Numbered from the stretch's first letter, positions 1 through 8,385 are shown. The stretch is DNA of 64,000 nucleotides from Aminipila butyrica (GCF_010669305.1 NZ_CP048649.1:1178001-1242000); one strand, 5' to 3'. Notes: a model not told the origin generated them from the letters alone. Made by a program: numbers and translations.

Positions 1-40
1 CTTGGCGGGCAGCTGCCTGGGAAAGTAGGACGTTGCTAGT
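1..40 (+). rRNA. 3' end of 5S rRNA (cut by window start)
   Basis: The first 40 bases carry the conserved 3' part of 5S rRNA (GGCGGGCAGCTGCCTGGGA followed by AGTAGGACGTTGC). The rest of the gene, and probably a 16S-23S-5S operon, lies left of the window. It is followed at once by an intrinsic terminator, as expected at the end of an rRNA operon. Confidence 0.85.
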
Positions 41-44
41 TTGA

Positions 45-78
45 GAAAAAAGACATTCCAAAAGGGATGTCTTTTTTC
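45..78 (+). terminator. Intrinsic terminator after 5S rRNA
   Basis: GACATTCC and GGGATGTC form a stem flanked by an A run on the left and a T run on the right. It directly follows the 5S 3' end and would end the rRNA transcript. Confidence 0.8.
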
Positions 79-210
79 TATGGTTAGAGATTGTTGACAT
101 ACTTTACAGATCTGTGCTGCTCCCCAAGTATCCACAGAGGCGGGCAGGTGCGTATTTTGCGCAGCTTTAGCTGCAATGGAAAATACGACAGCGAAAGAAG
201 GGAAGCGACT

Positions 211-243
211 GTATGAAAAAACCGCCATTTGGCGGTTTCATAC
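211..243 (-). terminator. Intrinsic terminator of the hydrolase/proB unit
   Basis: On the minus strand AACCGCCA-AA-TGGCGGTT is followed by TTTTCATAC, embedded in a longer GTATGA/TCATAC inverted repeat. It sits 11 bases beyond the stop codon of the hydrolase gene. The stretch between here and the 5S terminator shows no gene. Confidence 0.75.
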
Positions 244-253
244 GATTTATATT

Positions 254-955
254 CTAGAGGGTTTCATACAACCACAAATTCAACGCTTCCAGCTGCTCTG
301 GTGTATGAAAGTAATGCTTGGCATCCTCGACAAGTTTTAATTCACAGGAAAACTGCTCTTTAAATTGAAGAATGCGATCCTTTTCACATACTTCATCCTC
401 ACTGCCATAAAGTATGAGCGTGGGGATATTCCAGTCCGTAATCGGATGTGCTTTTACATAGCAATAATAGTCCCAATACAACGTTTGACCTATAGGTGTG
501 GCGATGGTTTGCTCAGCCTCTAGCTGTTCTTCCGTAATATTAAACCACTTCATTATGTTTTCAATCATGCGGCCCATATCTACTAGAGGAGAAAGAAACC
601 ATACCTTCTCTATATTTTCTTGTTGATAGGCTAATAGGCTGAAATAGGCACCCATGCTGTTGGCAAACAAGTAGAGGTGAGGCCACCTTCCTTTTGCATG
701 GGTCATGATTTTATTTAGATCTTTGATATAGGGTTCCACCTTGCAAGGAGGATTTTCTGATGCTCGGTCTCCGTGCTGGGGCAAGTCAAAGCTTAGCACT
801 TGATATCCCTTGGGAACAGCCTTCTTTGCCAGGATCTCAATGGGGATATCCGTTTTATTTGACATATTTCCATGAACGGCTATCATCACCTTGTCCTGCG
901 GCGGACCCCAGAGAGCAGCGGGGATGCCATCTATTTCAAACAATTCTTGTTGCAT
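254..955 (-). CDS. Alpha/beta hydrolase (serine hydrolase fold)
   Basis: A cytoplasmic alpha/beta hydrolase of about 233 residues, with no signal peptide. Visible landmarks are the oxyanion HG (AVHGN), the nucleophile elbow ANSMGAY with the catalytic Ser near residue 100, the acid Asp in LYGSEDE near 187, and a His in AKHYFHT near 214. The substrate cannot be told from sequence. I chose the ATG at 955 because AGGAG lies ten bases upstream and the protein then begins MQQELFEIDGI, a normal family start; a longer frame starting at 1012 would overlap the proB stop as TAATG. Transcription with proB is likely in either case. Confidence 0.8.
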   Translation of the reverse strand: MQQELFEIDGIPAALWGPPQDKVMIAVHGNMSNKTDIPIEILAKKAVPKGYQVLSFDLPQHGDRASENPPCKVEPYIKDLNKIMTHAKGRWPHLYLFANSMGAYFSLLAYQQENIEKVWFLSPLVDMGRMIENIMKWFNITEEQLEAEQTIATPIGQTLYWDYYCYVKAHPITDWNIPTLILYGSEDEVCEKDRILQFKEQFSCELKLVEDAKHYFHTPEQLEALNLWLYETL

Positions 956-1011
956 AACATGATTGCTCCTATTAATTTCTTTGCCAGAAAGAAAGCTACT
1001 TTCTGGTGGCA

Positions 1012-1809
1012 TTATGCCTTACCTACAAATAAAGTCCCAATCTGCTCCCCTTTAACAATGTCATATAGGGCCGAAGGGTTCTTGCCATTGGTGACAATGG
1101 TATCAATGCCTTGAGCAGTGGCCAGCTTTGCAGCATCCAGCTTTGTCTTCATGCCTCCAGTGCCTCGACGGGAGCCGGCGCCTCCGGCTAATGATTGTAA
1201 GTTTTCATCAATAGTGGTCACCTGTTGGATCAGCTCTGCATTGGCATATAGGCGAGGGTCTCTGTCATAAAAGCCATCAATGTCTGAAAGGATAATTAAC
1301 TTTTGGGCACGGCAGAGAACAGCTACTATGGCGGAGAGCATATCATTGTCACCAAAAAGCCGGTCTGCCGACTGAATTTCTGTATAGCTGACCGAATCAT
1401 TTTCGTTAACGATAGGAATAATGCCCATTTCCAGCAGCGCATCGAAGGTATTAATCAGGTTTTCCTTTTTTTCCTCAACCTCCATGTCTTCTGCATTCAG
1501 CAGAATCTGAGCGATGGTTTTGTCATAATCGCTGAAAAATTTATCGTATAGGTACATAATACTGCACTGACCAACAGCGGCAGCAGCCTGCTTCAAGCGC
1601 AAACTGGAGGGCCGGGTCTTCATGCGCAGCTTATTAGCCCCTACGGCGATAGCCCCAGAAGACACTAAAATAATTTCGTAGCCCAAGTTCTGTATATCCG
1701 ACAGGACGCAAGCCAGCCGATCAAAGGAACGCAGGTTATTTTCACCAATTTCGTTGGTCAGGGAGGAGGTTCCCACTTTAACCACGATTCGATTCTTGTA
1801 TAGTCCCAT
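1012..1809 (-). CDS. proB: Glutamate 5-kinase, copy 1 (no PUA domain)
   Basis: Amino-acid kinase fold of about 265 residues. It phosphorylates glutamate at the gamma carboxyl group, the first step of proline synthesis. Visible motifs are VVKVGTSSLT at the N-terminus, VSSGAIAVGANKL, NENDSVS, FGDNDMLSA, LSDIDGFYDRDP and GTGGMKTK. It lacks the C-terminal PUA domain of E. coli ProB. A GAGGTG ribosome site fits the ATG at 1809 better than the ATG at 1821. Unusually, a second proB lies at 10466-11269 next to proC, while this copy is paired with a hydrolase and not with proA. The two copies are clearly diverged paralogues; this one may serve another acyl-phosphate reaction, but that is inference. 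Confidence 0.9.
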   Translation of the reverse strand: MGLYKNRIVVKVGTSSLTNEIGENNLRSFDRLACVLSDIQNLGYEIILVSSGAIAVGANKLRMKTRPSSLRLKQAAAAVGQCSIMYLYDKFFSDYDKTIAQILLNAEDMEVEEKKENLINTFDALLEMGIIPIVNENDSVSYTEIQSADRLFGDNDMLSAIVAVLCRAQKLIILSDIDGFYDRDPRLYANAELIQQVTTIDENLQSLAGGAGSRRGTGGMKTKLDAAKLATAQGIDTIVTNGKNPSALYDIVKGEQIGTLFVGKA

Positions 1810-1862
1810 ATTACACCTCATTTTTTATCTTAATCTTGAAATCTTACTAGAAAAAGCATATC

Positions 1863-1907
1863 ATAAGCATAACAATAACAAAAGTGAATCTTTAGCATGA
1901 TAAGCAT
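1863..1907. promoter_or_regulatory. Repeated ATAAGCAT sites between proB and lysR
   Basis: The divergent gap between proB copy 1 and the LysR gene holds two ATAAGCAT copies at 1863-1870 and 1900-1907. LysR proteins often bind repeated sites in such gaps and control the divergent gene. The assignment to this regulator is inference. Confidence 0.25.
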
Positions 1908-1940
1908 TACAAAATCAGATGAATAATAGGGGGAGCACTC

Positions 1941-2807
1941 ATGGATATGAATCTGCAAAAATATAGGGCTTTTGTAAAGACCGTGGAATATGGCAGCTTT
2001 ACCAAGGCAGCAGAACTATTGAATTATTCCCAATCAGGTATTAGCCGCATGATTGGCGATTTGGAAAAGGAATGGGGGATAACCTTGCTGGAGCGGGGGC
2101 GTTCCGGGGTAAGGCTGACTTCCGATGGCTTGAAACTGCTGCCTTTTGCTCAGAATCTATGCCGGGAATGGGACCAGCTGCAAATGCAGGTGGATGAATT
2201 GAAAGGACTGCGCTCGGGGCTTATTCGCATTGGGGCTTTCTCCAGTGCAGCTACTCATTGGCTGCCTAAAATTATAAAGGAATTTCAAAGGGATTACCCT
2301 AATATAGACTATGAATTGCTGTTGGGAGATTATACAGAGATTGAAAACTGGATTGCCGAAGGCCGGATCGATTGTGGGTTCTTGCGAATTCCTACGTTGC
2401 CGGAGCTGGATACGGTATTCCTGGAGCAAGACGAACTGCTGGTAGTCTTAGCGGAGGACCACCCTTTGGCAGCCTGCGCAGCTTTCCCCATCCAGGCTTT
2501 AAGTGACTACCCATTTTTGCTCTTAGAGAAAAACGGAAAGTCAGATGTCTCTCAACTTTTTGACCGCTGGGGCATTACACCTCATATTCATTTCACCACC
2601 TGGGACGATTACGCCGTCCTATCTATGGTGGAAAGCGGTCTGGGAATCAGCATACTGCCTCAGCTAATCCTTCAGCCCCTTAACCGTCCCATAGTGGCTA
2701 AGCCCTTGGAGGTACCTGCCTACCGAAAGCTAGGCTTGGCGCTGAGGGACAAGAAAAATGCGCCTTTGGCTGTAAAACGTTTTTTAGACTATCTGTCTTA
2801 TCGATGA
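1941..2807 (+). CDS. LysR-family transcriptional regulator
   Basis: A full-length LysR regulator of 288 residues. The N-terminal winged helix (residues about 4-62) contains FVKTVEYGSFTKAAELL and SQSGISRMIGDLEKE; the rest is a periplasmic-binding-like effector domain. Start ATG at 1941 is preceded by GGGGGAG at good distance. It stands divergent to proB copy 1 and the hydrolase, so these are the first candidate targets. The effector is unknown. Confidence 0.9.
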   Translation: MDMNLQKYRAFVKTVEYGSFTKAAELLNYSQSGISRMIGDLEKEWGITLLERGRSGVRLTSDGLKLLPFAQNLCREWDQLQMQVDELKGLRSGLIRIGAFSSAATHWLPKIIKEFQRDYPNIDYELLLGDYTEIENWIAEGRIDCGFLRIPTLPELDTVFLEQDELLVVLAEDHPLAACAAFPIQALSDYPFLLLEKNGKSDVSQLFDRWGITPHIHFTTWDDYAVLSMVESGLGISILPQLILQPLNRPIVAKPLEVPAYRKLGLALRDKKNAPLAVKRFLDYLSYR

Positions 2808-2813
2808 GAATAA

Positions 2814-2868
2814 AAAAATGAAGATGTTCCAAAAGTCATCTCATAGCTCTTGGGACATCCTCATTTTA
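2814..2868. terminator. Bidirectional terminator between lysR and nitroreductase
   Basis: AAAATGAAGATGTTCC (2815-2830) pairs with GGGACATCCTCATTTT (2852-2867). Two convergent genes end on either side, and T runs occur in both directions. Confidence 0.75.
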
Positions 2869-2879
2869 AATGTTATTTT

Positions 2880-3602
2880 TTAATCTTCCCATTCCCATTC
2901 TGCGTCGGCCGCACCTATTTCAAAATGAAGCTTGGCAATGCCCAAATCAATTTGTTCCATGCCGTATTTATTGGAAATAATCCATCCGTGGGCGGTGGGC
3001 AAGGCCTCAGGCCCAGCCTCTTTATAAGAGAACTTTACTGGCTGCTTGTTCATAGCGGAAGGTGCCGCCTGAACGGTTTCTATGCCTTGGAGGAACCAAT
3101 CTGGCACAGGACCGTGTTTCTCGTACAGCTCTTCCAAGGATTTCTTTTTCGTGCGAATCATCCCTTTGATCAGCTTGTCCTTGAAACTTGTCTTTGGCGC
3201 TGGAATTCCTATCGCTATCACACAGTATAGCTCTTCTCGGGGTTCCAGCTGACAGACACAGGCCTCTTTGTTGTAGGTTCCCGCTACCCAGCAGGTACCC
3301 AAGCCGTATTCCGTCGCTTCCAGCACTAACTTTTCACCGTAATACCCGATTTTTTCTTTCTCGTGGATGCCGTTGGACCGACCTACCATGGCCAAGTAAT
3401 GGCGCACACCTGAAAACATTCCATAGCTCTTGGAAAGCTTACCGAAAGCTTCGTCGCTATTTTGAATCAACTGAATGTGCAGGCCGGACAACAGGTTGTA
3501 TTCCGCAATGGAAGCTTTTAGACGTTCCACGGCAGAGGCCGGCAATTCCTGTGGCAGATAGCTGCGGCAGGAATACCGTACCGATATTGCATGTTTGTAA
3601 TC
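2880..3602 (-). CDS. Nitroreductase-family flavoprotein
   Basis: About 240 residues of the FMN-dependent nitroreductase fold, starting MDYKHAISVRYSCRSY, where the RxSxRSY segment is the usual FMN phosphate contact. YGLGTCWVAGTYNK and APSAMNKQPV are further family segments. It has no N-terminal ferredoxin domain. The start at 3602 has AAGGGGG upstream; the open frame extends a little further without a ribosome site. Substrate is not predictable. It is the last gene of a minus-strand run. Confidence 0.85.
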   Translation of the reverse strand, partial: DYKHAISVRYSCRSYLPQELPASAVERLKASIAEYNLLSGLHIQLIQNSDEAFGKLSKSYGMFSGVRHYLAMVGRSNGIHEKEKIGYYGEKLVLEATEYGLGTCWVAGTYNKEACVCQLEPREELYCVIAIGIPAPKTSFKDKLIKGMIRTKKKSLEELYEKHGPVPDWFLQGIETVQAAPSAMNKQPVKFSYKEAGPEALPTAHGWIISNKYGMEQIDLGIAKLHFEIGAADAEWEWED

Positions 3603-3642
3603 CATAAAATCACTTATCCCCCTTGATGCAACCAAGAATCAG

Positions 3643-3768
3643 CTAAATTCGGTCAATCCGCTTCTTGGAAAATTTGATGGCCGTAATGGCGGACAGCACA
3701 ATCATAGCCGTGCCTAGGCACACATTTAAAATCGATAACATCAGATTTACTTTTGCGATAGTCTTCAT
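3643..3768 (-). CDS. Small hydrophobic peptide, 41 residues
   Basis: A short frame between proA and the nitroreductase gene starts at ATG 3768 with GGAG six bases upstream and ends TAG at 3643. The peptide has one hydrophobic stretch (VNLMLSILNVCLGTAMIVL) with a basic tail, KFSKKRIDRI. I do not recognise a family. The good ribosome site and the single predicted membrane helix support a real small membrane protein, but nothing beyond that is shown. Confidence 0.5.
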   Translation of the reverse strand: MKTIAKVNLMLSILNVCLGTAMIVLSAITAIKFSKKRIDRI

Positions 3769-3822
3769 AACTTACTCCATTCCCATAATTTACTTCAATA
3801 TAGCGGTTACTGTCATTGTAAC

Positions 3823-5112
3823 TTATTTGTCCTTAAAGTGAAAGCTTTTTTTCCCTTCGGCATAGTCGGACACTACATGGCCCTGGCCGAAAAGCCGGTA
3901 TTTATAAGTGACTAGTCCCTCCAGCCCTACCGGCCCGCGGGCGTGGAGTTTGCCGGTGCTGATGCCTACTTCGGCACCAAAGCCGTAGCGGAAACCGTCT
4001 GCAAAGCGAGTGGAACAATTCTGATAGACTCCTGCGGAATCCACGAAGTTCATGAACTGCTCTGCGGCTGTCTTATCTTCCGTGACAATGCAGTCCGTGT
4101 GGTGGGAGCCATAGCGGTTAATGTGATCGATGGCTTCCTCTAATGAATGCACCAGTTTGATGGAGAGGATATAATCCAAGTACTCCGTCTGGAAATCCTC
4201 TTGAGAGGCTGCCTGACAGGAGATAATGGCTTGCGTGGCCTCATCTCCCCGAATAAGCACTTTCTTGTTTTCTAGGCCTTCCAGCGCTTGTTTCAGGGCT
4301 GGCAGCAGCTTGGCTGCCACATCCTGATGAACCAGCAGGGTTTCCAGGGTATTGCAGGCAGCTACATACTGGGTCTTGGAGTCTGCAATAATCGATACGG
4401 CTTTTTCCAAATCGGCCTCTTGGTCTACGTAGATATGACAGATGCCATCTGCGTGGCCCATGACCGGAATCTTGGAGTTGGCCATGATGTGCTGAACGAA
4501 AGCATTCGAACCTCTCGGGATGAGCAGATCGATGGATTCGTGGCATTTAATCAGCTCATCAATACCGGCCCGGGTTTCCACCAGAGTAATGAAGTGTTCC
4601 GGCAGTCCGGCAGCCAGTCCGGCGGTCTGGATGATTTCAAATAAGATTCGATTCGTCCGAGCGGCCTCACTGCCTCCCTTTAGGATGGAACAGTTCCCGC
4701 TTTTGATGCAGAGGGTAGAAATCTGAATCAAGGCATCAGGCCGAGATTCAAAAATCACGCCGATGACACCGATGGGACAGGTGGTTTTTACCAGGGTCAG
4801 ACCTTCGTCCAATTCCCGTTCCAGAAGTTTTTGAAAGAGGGGATCGGGCAAACCCAGCAGGCTTTGGATGCCGCTGATTATGTCTTCCAGCTTGTGTTGG
4901 TCAAATTTCAGTCGATTGATGATTGGCTGGGCCAATTGGTCCGCCTGGGCTTTTTCTAAATCAGCTTGGTTTTCTTTGAATATGACTGATTTGTTCTCTT
5001 CCAGGGCTTGAGCGATGGCTGTTAATGCCTTGGTTCGTATCTCTTCTTTCAGGTTGGCCATCTGGAAGCTGGCTAGTTTAGCTTGATGGGCTGTTTCTTT
5101 GTAATCAATCAT
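3823..5112 (-). CDS. proA: Gamma-glutamyl phosphate reductase
   Basis: Full-length ProA of 429 residues in the aldehyde dehydrogenase superfamily. It reduces glutamyl 5-phosphate to glutamate semialdehyde with NADPH for proline synthesis. Visible segments include PIGVIGVIFESRPDA, ILKGGSEA, IPRGSNAFVQHI and the catalytic-cysteine region VAACNTLETLLVH. It sits on its own here; the two proB genes and proC are at 1.0 kb and 10.5-12.1 kb, so the proline genes are scattered. It follows the metallophosphoesterase gene with a gap of six bases and is likely in the same transcript. Confidence 0.95.
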   Translation of the reverse strand: MIDYKETAHQAKLASFQMANLKEEIRTKALTAIAQALEENKSVIFKENQADLEKAQADQLAQPIINRLKFDQHKLEDIISGIQSLLGLPDPLFQKLLERELDEGLTLVKTTCPIGVIGVIFESRPDALIQISTLCIKSGNCSILKGGSEAARTNRILFEIIQTAGLAAGLPEHFITLVETRAGIDELIKCHESIDLLIPRGSNAFVQHIMANSKIPVMGHADGICHIYVDQEADLEKAVSIIADSKTQYVAACNTLETLLVHQDVAAKLLPALKQALEGLENKKVLIRGDEATQAIISCQAASQEDFQTEYLDYILSIKLVHSLEEAIDHINRYGSHHTDCIVTEDKTAAEQFMNFVDSAGVYQNCSTRFADGFRYGFGAEVGISTGKLHARGPVGLEGLVTYKYRLFGQGHVVSDYAEGKKSFHFKDK

Positions 5113-5118
5113 CTTGTT

Positions 5119-6036
5119 TTACTCCTGTTTTCTTTGAGCAGAGGGATGGCTTGCATAGGCTCTCAAGGGCATAGGACCTTTTAAGGCGGTCCGTTTTATA
5201 AATAGGGTCCCATCTTTTTTGGAATGAACCCGCCAGGTGACCAGAATAAGTTTTCCGTAAAGCAGTTCCAGGCAGGTGATGCCTCTGGGGTGCATACCGC
5301 AGCCGATATTGAAGTAGGCTGGTTCGCCTGGATCAGGGAATTTAGGACGGTGGGTATGACCACAAACGATGATGGTATTTGTTTCGGCATTCCATTTGGT
5401 GTAATTTTTTTCCACCTTGTGCATTTTGCGCCGGCTTTTAGCCGGGCTGGCAGCATATTTCACCCCAACCAGGTGCATGAAGCGCCAGAAAAAGCGAATC
5501 ATGAAATGGGAGAAGAAGGCTAGCTGGTCATTGAGCAGGTCCCCTTGGTGACCGTGGACTACAAAGAGCTCTTGACCGGTCTTTTGGTGCTCAAAGCGGA
5601 AAGCTTCGTAGATTTTTAAACCAGGAAACAAGTCTTCTTTTGTCCCCAGATATTCATCGTAGACCTGATACATATTTTTTTCTACCCACTGAGGGGATCT
5701 CATCTTCATGTTGTGATTGCCAAAAATCATGTACAGCCGACCGGCATCGTAGAACTCTTTCAGCTTGTTGAACACAGAAAAGTGACCGTTCCGAATGTGC
5801 TCAAAGTTAGAATTTTCCCAGAGCTCGTCGCCATCACCTACCTCTACGTAGGTGAAATCATTTTGGTAATAGTAGTTTAGTGCATGATAAAAAATGTGTT
5901 TGTTACGGCCAAATTCGTCGGCGATACTGTCGTCTCCTCGGTGCGTGTCACTGAAAAAGACGAACTTGGAGGTATCGTCAAAGGGCACAATTTTGGCATT
6001 CTTATATACTTCATTTAATCTTGCAATGGTTCTCAT
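5119..6036 (-). CDS. Calcineurin-like metallophosphoesterase
   Basis: A 305-residue protein with the complete metallophosphoesterase metal-site series: FSDTHRGDD, VGDGDELWE, GNHN, HGHQGD and CGHTHRP. Such enzymes cleave phosphate mono- or diesters with two metal ions. The layout resembles LpxH-like proteins, yet a clostridial cell with no outer membrane makes a lipid A role unlikely, so the substrate stays open. Its start overlaps the stop of the upstream exonuclease gene by four bases (ATGA), indicating coupled translation. Confidence 0.85.
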   Translation of the reverse strand: MRTIARLNEVYKNAKIVPFDDTSKFVFFSDTHRGDDSIADEFGRNKHIFYHALNYYYQNDFTYVEVGDGDELWENSNFEHIRNGHFSVFNKLKEFYDAGRLYMIFGNHNMKMRSPQWVEKNMYQVYDEYLGTKEDLFPGLKIYEAFRFEHQKTGQELFVVHGHQGDLLNDQLAFFSHFMIRFFWRFMHLVGVKYAASPAKSRRKMHKVEKNYTKWNAETNTIIVCGHTHRPKFPDPGEPAYFNIGCGMHPRGITCLELLYGKLILVTWRVHSKKDGTLFIKRTALKGPMPLRAYASHPSAQRKQE

Positions 6037-7022
6037 ATGGGCAGGACCTCCCGCACCCGCTCTGTAATTAATTTTACAAAGTGGTTCGTTTCTCTATAAT
6101 GGACAGTGTCTCCCTGTTTTAACACCAAGAAACCACTGTCATAAGTATCGTACTTCTGCAAGGCTGAAAAGTCTTTATCAAATACTCGAGTATCGGCAAT
6201 CATCAGCCCAGACCTCTTTATTATGGGCAATTCCATAGAAAATTCTTCGGAATATCGGTCAAAATCTAAAGAGCAGGAACAATCATCCAGTTGATAGGCC
6301 GCATAGGTCAGTGGATTTTGCTGGCTGCCGCAAATTTGTAGGTTACCAGAATGGAAGGCAATCTTAGAAACATGTAGGTCTTCCACGGGAAAGCCGAGGG
6401 AGAAAAAGGCCTTGTGTATATCGGATTTTTCTGTGACAGGAAGCAACTGAGAGAGTTGCAGGACATCGTCGCTGTTGTGCAGCATGATAAGTCGTCGAAT
6501 CTCGGGGTCCTTGGTGTACAGAAAACGTTTATATAATTCTACGCTTTCGGCTCCCGATATTTCATCTGCTCGATCCCCCCACAGGCCCATAAAATTTTCG
6601 ACAGTTTTCTGCTTTAGGTTGGGAAGAAGTTTTCGCAGAGAGGAATGACCGTTAATCAGCAGATAGAGGTCCAGATTGAAGGGAAAGATAAAGTCTTCCC
6701 ACAGGCTTAGGGCCCGCATACGACCTTGCAGAAATTTTAAATCGAAGTGTTTACCATTGTAGGTAATCAAGATATCTAACTGCTGAATATCCCGTAAATA
6801 GGCTAGCAGAGTCTCTCGTTCTTCCTCCAGGCTTTCTGCAAAGTATTGGCGCAAGGTAACCCCTTCCTCTTGATAAATCAGCAGGCCGCCCAATATAAAG
6901 TGGCTGTTTTGAGGGGATAGGCCGGTCGTCTCAATGTCCAGCACACCAATTTTTTTATGCATGGCGCTGCCGAGGTAAAAATCCAGCAGGCGAGAGTGAT
7001 ATTGTATATATTTTGGATCCAT
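6033..7022 (-). CDS. YprB-like ribonuclease H-fold exonuclease
   Basis: About 329 residues. The RNase H-like exonuclease core shows the DEDD residues in GVLDIETTGL, TYNGKHFDLKFL and LHNSDDVLQL, as in the Bacillus YprB family, whose biological role is poorly known. The start at ATG 7022 follows AAAAGGA with six bases spacing; the frame is open further upstream but has no ribosome site there. It heads a minus-strand unit with the phosphoesterase and proA. The two nuclease/phosphoesterase neighbours may share a nucleic acid role, which is inference. Confidence 0.8.
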   Translation of the reverse strand: MDPKYIQYHSRLLDFYLGSAMHKKIGVLDIETTGLSPQNSHFILGGLLIYQEEGVTLRQYFAESLEEERETLLAYLRDIQQLDILITYNGKHFDLKFLQGRMRALSLWEDFIFPFNLDLYLLINGHSSLRKLLPNLKQKTVENFMGLWGDRADEISGAESVELYKRFLYTKDPEIRRLIMLHNSDDVLQLSQLLPVTEKSDIHKAFFSLGFPVEDLHVSKIAFHSGNLQICGSQQNPLTYAAYQLDDCSCSLDFDRYSEEFSMELPIIKRSGLMIADTRVFDKDFSALQKYDTYDSGFLVLKQGDTVHYRETNHFVKLITERVREVLPI

Positions 7023-7138
7023 GTAATCCTTTTCTACTGTGTACGTTGCAATCACCATCCTATATTGTATTGAACTGCAATAACTGTTTTTGAATTTATT
7101 ACATATAGTATACCATATAAATGATGTTTTTCTTTTAC

Positions 7139-7178
7139 AAAAAACAAAATAGACCGCAGGGGTGCAGTCTATTTTGTT
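7139..7178 (-). terminator. Intrinsic terminator ending a short minus-strand transcript
   Basis: AACAAAATAGAC (7143-7154) pairs with GTCTATTTTGTT (7167-7178). Read on the minus strand, the stem runs into TTTTGTTTTTTG, a good U tract. It lies between a minus-strand promoter and the exonuclease start, so it either ends a small RNA or attenuates that operon. Confidence 0.7.
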
Positions 7179-7230
7179 CAAAAGGGGTATTGGGATTAGA
7201 GATTAATGAGGTTATCAGGGGGATAACCAC
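7139..7230 (-). ncRNA. Predicted small RNA or attenuated leader, about 92 nt
   Basis: A near-consensus promoter (7237-7265, minus) and an intrinsic terminator bound a short stretch with no open frame. The 5' half folds: AATGAG/CTCATT encloses GGTTATC/GATAACC around a run of C on the RNA strand. I do not recognise an Rfam family; it is too short for 6S RNA. Alternatively it is the leader of the exonuclease-phosphoesterase-proA operon, which begins 117 bases downstream. This stretch is part of a 395-base gap without protein genes. Confidence 0.5.
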
Positions 7231-7236
7231 AAACTC

Positions 7237-7265
7237 ATTATAACCAACCTTGTCGAGAAATGCAA
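7237..7265 (-). promoter_or_regulatory. Sigma-A type promoter for the small transcript
   Basis: On the minus strand TTGCAT (7265-7260), a 17-base spacer, then a perfect TATAAT (7242-7237). Start of transcription is expected near 7230. Confidence 0.6.
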
Positions 7266-7315
7266 GAGGTCGTCGCAAAAAACTATAAAAAAATATATTT
7301 TGACGTTCGTTTCTG

Positions 7316-7345
7316 CTGTCAATTGTTCATCAGACCCGATATAAT
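7316..7345 (+). promoter_or_regulatory. Possible spoVS promoter
   Basis: CTGTCA, 18 bases, TATAAT, about 70 bases upstream of spoVS. Bacillus spoVS is sigma-H dependent, but I found no convincing sigma-H match here. Confidence 0.4.
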
Positions 7346-7416
7346 TAATACATAAAACATAGCTTAGCCCAAACAAAAAGGGGTAAATCAAATTATTATT
7401 TAGGAGGATACGAGTA

Positions 7417-7677
7417 ATGGAAGTTTTAAAGGTGTCAGCAAAGTCAAATCCCAATTCTGTAGCAGGGGCACTTGCAGGGGTGTTAAGGGAAAAGGGGGAT
7501 GCAGAAATACAGGCCATAGGGGCTGGAGCTTTAAATCAGGCGATAAAGGCTGTGGCTATCGCCAGAGGTTTTGTAGCGCCGGGAGGAGTGGACCTGATTT
7601 GTGTACCGGCATTTACAGATATACAAATTGAAGGGGAGGAACGAACTGCGATTAAACTGATCATTCAGCCTCGTTAA
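7417..7677 (+). CDS. spoVS: Stage V sporulation protein S
   Basis: An 86-residue protein, the typical SpoVS length, with the family start MEVLKVSAKSNPNSVAGALA and the glycine-rich IQAIGAGALNQAIKAVAIARG. In Bacillus it acts in sporulation at stage V and in septation; the fold is Alba-like and may bind nucleic acid. AGGAGG precedes the ATG. It is a single-gene unit bounded by its own terminator. Marks the organism as a likely spore former. Confidence 0.95.
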   Translation: MEVLKVSAKSNPNSVAGALAGVLREKGDAEIQAIGAGALNQAIKAVAIARGFVAPGGVDLICVPAFTDIQIEGEERTAIKLIIQPR

Positions 7678-7704
7678 ACAAGAGGCATATCTGAATGTTA
7701 CATA

Positions 7705-7745
7705 AAAGAGCCATAGGCGGGTAAAACCGCGCTATGGCTCTTTTT
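7705..7745 (+). terminator. Terminator after spoVS
   Basis: AAAGAGCCATAG and CTATGGCTCTTT form a perfect stem with an inner CGGG/CCGC-like pairing, followed by a T run. Confidence 0.85.
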
Positions 7746-7875
7746 ATGGGATAGGAGAAGAAAGATTTACCTCTTTTCTGGAAAATATATGCCATTGACT
7801 GAAATAATTTCTATAAATTCGGGCAGGATACTCTTTGATTAGAAAGTTCATTTTAGTAGGAAAGAGGTGCAAAAA

Positions 7876-8385
7876 ATGATATTGACGGAAAAGGAAAAAA
7901 TGTTGCTCAACGATTTAAAGTCAGAGGAAAAGCTTTGCGTAGACAAGTACAGCAAATATGCTACAGAGGCTAGCTGCAACCAGCTGAAAAGTTTGTTCTC
8001 CAGCCTGGGCGCCATCGAGCAGAACCATTACGACACGCTTACTCAGATTTTAAGTGGTACTACCCCAGCAATGGGCATGGGCGGCGGGCAGAAGCCAAAC
8101 TTGCAGCAGATGGGTGGACAGCAGCCGGCGGCAGCTGCACAGGCGCAAAGCATCCCACAGATGAGCAGTCAAGCTCAGAGCGGTTATCAAAACAAGACCA
8201 GGGATCAATACCTGTGCACGGACGCCTTAGGTACAGAAAAACATGTGTCCTCCATGTATGACACCTGCATCTTTGAATTCAAAGATGAAAGCGTGCGAAA
8301 TACGTTAAACCACATTCAAAAAGAAGAGCAGGAACACGGAAAGAAAATTTACGATTACATGGCTCAAAACGGCATGTATAGCTAA
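7876..8385 (+). CDS. CotF-like spore coat protein
   Basis: About 169 residues. Two ferritin-like helical halves flank a low-complexity linker rich in Gln, Gly, Ala and Met (about residues 70-110). The N-terminal half has LTEKEKMLLNDLKSEEKLC; the C-terminal half has KEEQEHGKKIYDYMAQNGMY, typical of clostridial CotF proteins. ATG 7876 is favoured over the GTG at 7867, which lies inside the AGAGGTG ribosome site. Expected in the spore coat; no partner genes adjoin it. Confidence 0.8.
   Translation: MILTEKEKMLLNDLKSEEKLCVDKYSKYATEASCNQLKSLFSSLGAIEQNHYDTLTQILSGTTPAMGMGGGQKPNLQQMGGQQPAAAAQAQSIPQMSSQAQSGYQNKTRDQYLCTDALGTEKHVSSMYDTCIFEFKDESVRNTLNHIQKEEQEHGKKIYDYMAQNGMYS

Noticed and set aside
5119..6036. 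LpxH lipid A enzyme
   Set aside because: Metal motifs fit the superfamily, but all signs point to a Gram-positive-type cell, so only a general phosphoesterase call is justified.
7316..7345. Sigma-H promoter for spoVS
   Set aside because: Expected from Bacillus, but no AGGAWWW-N11-12-GAAT pattern is present; only a sigma-A-like match was kept at low confidence.
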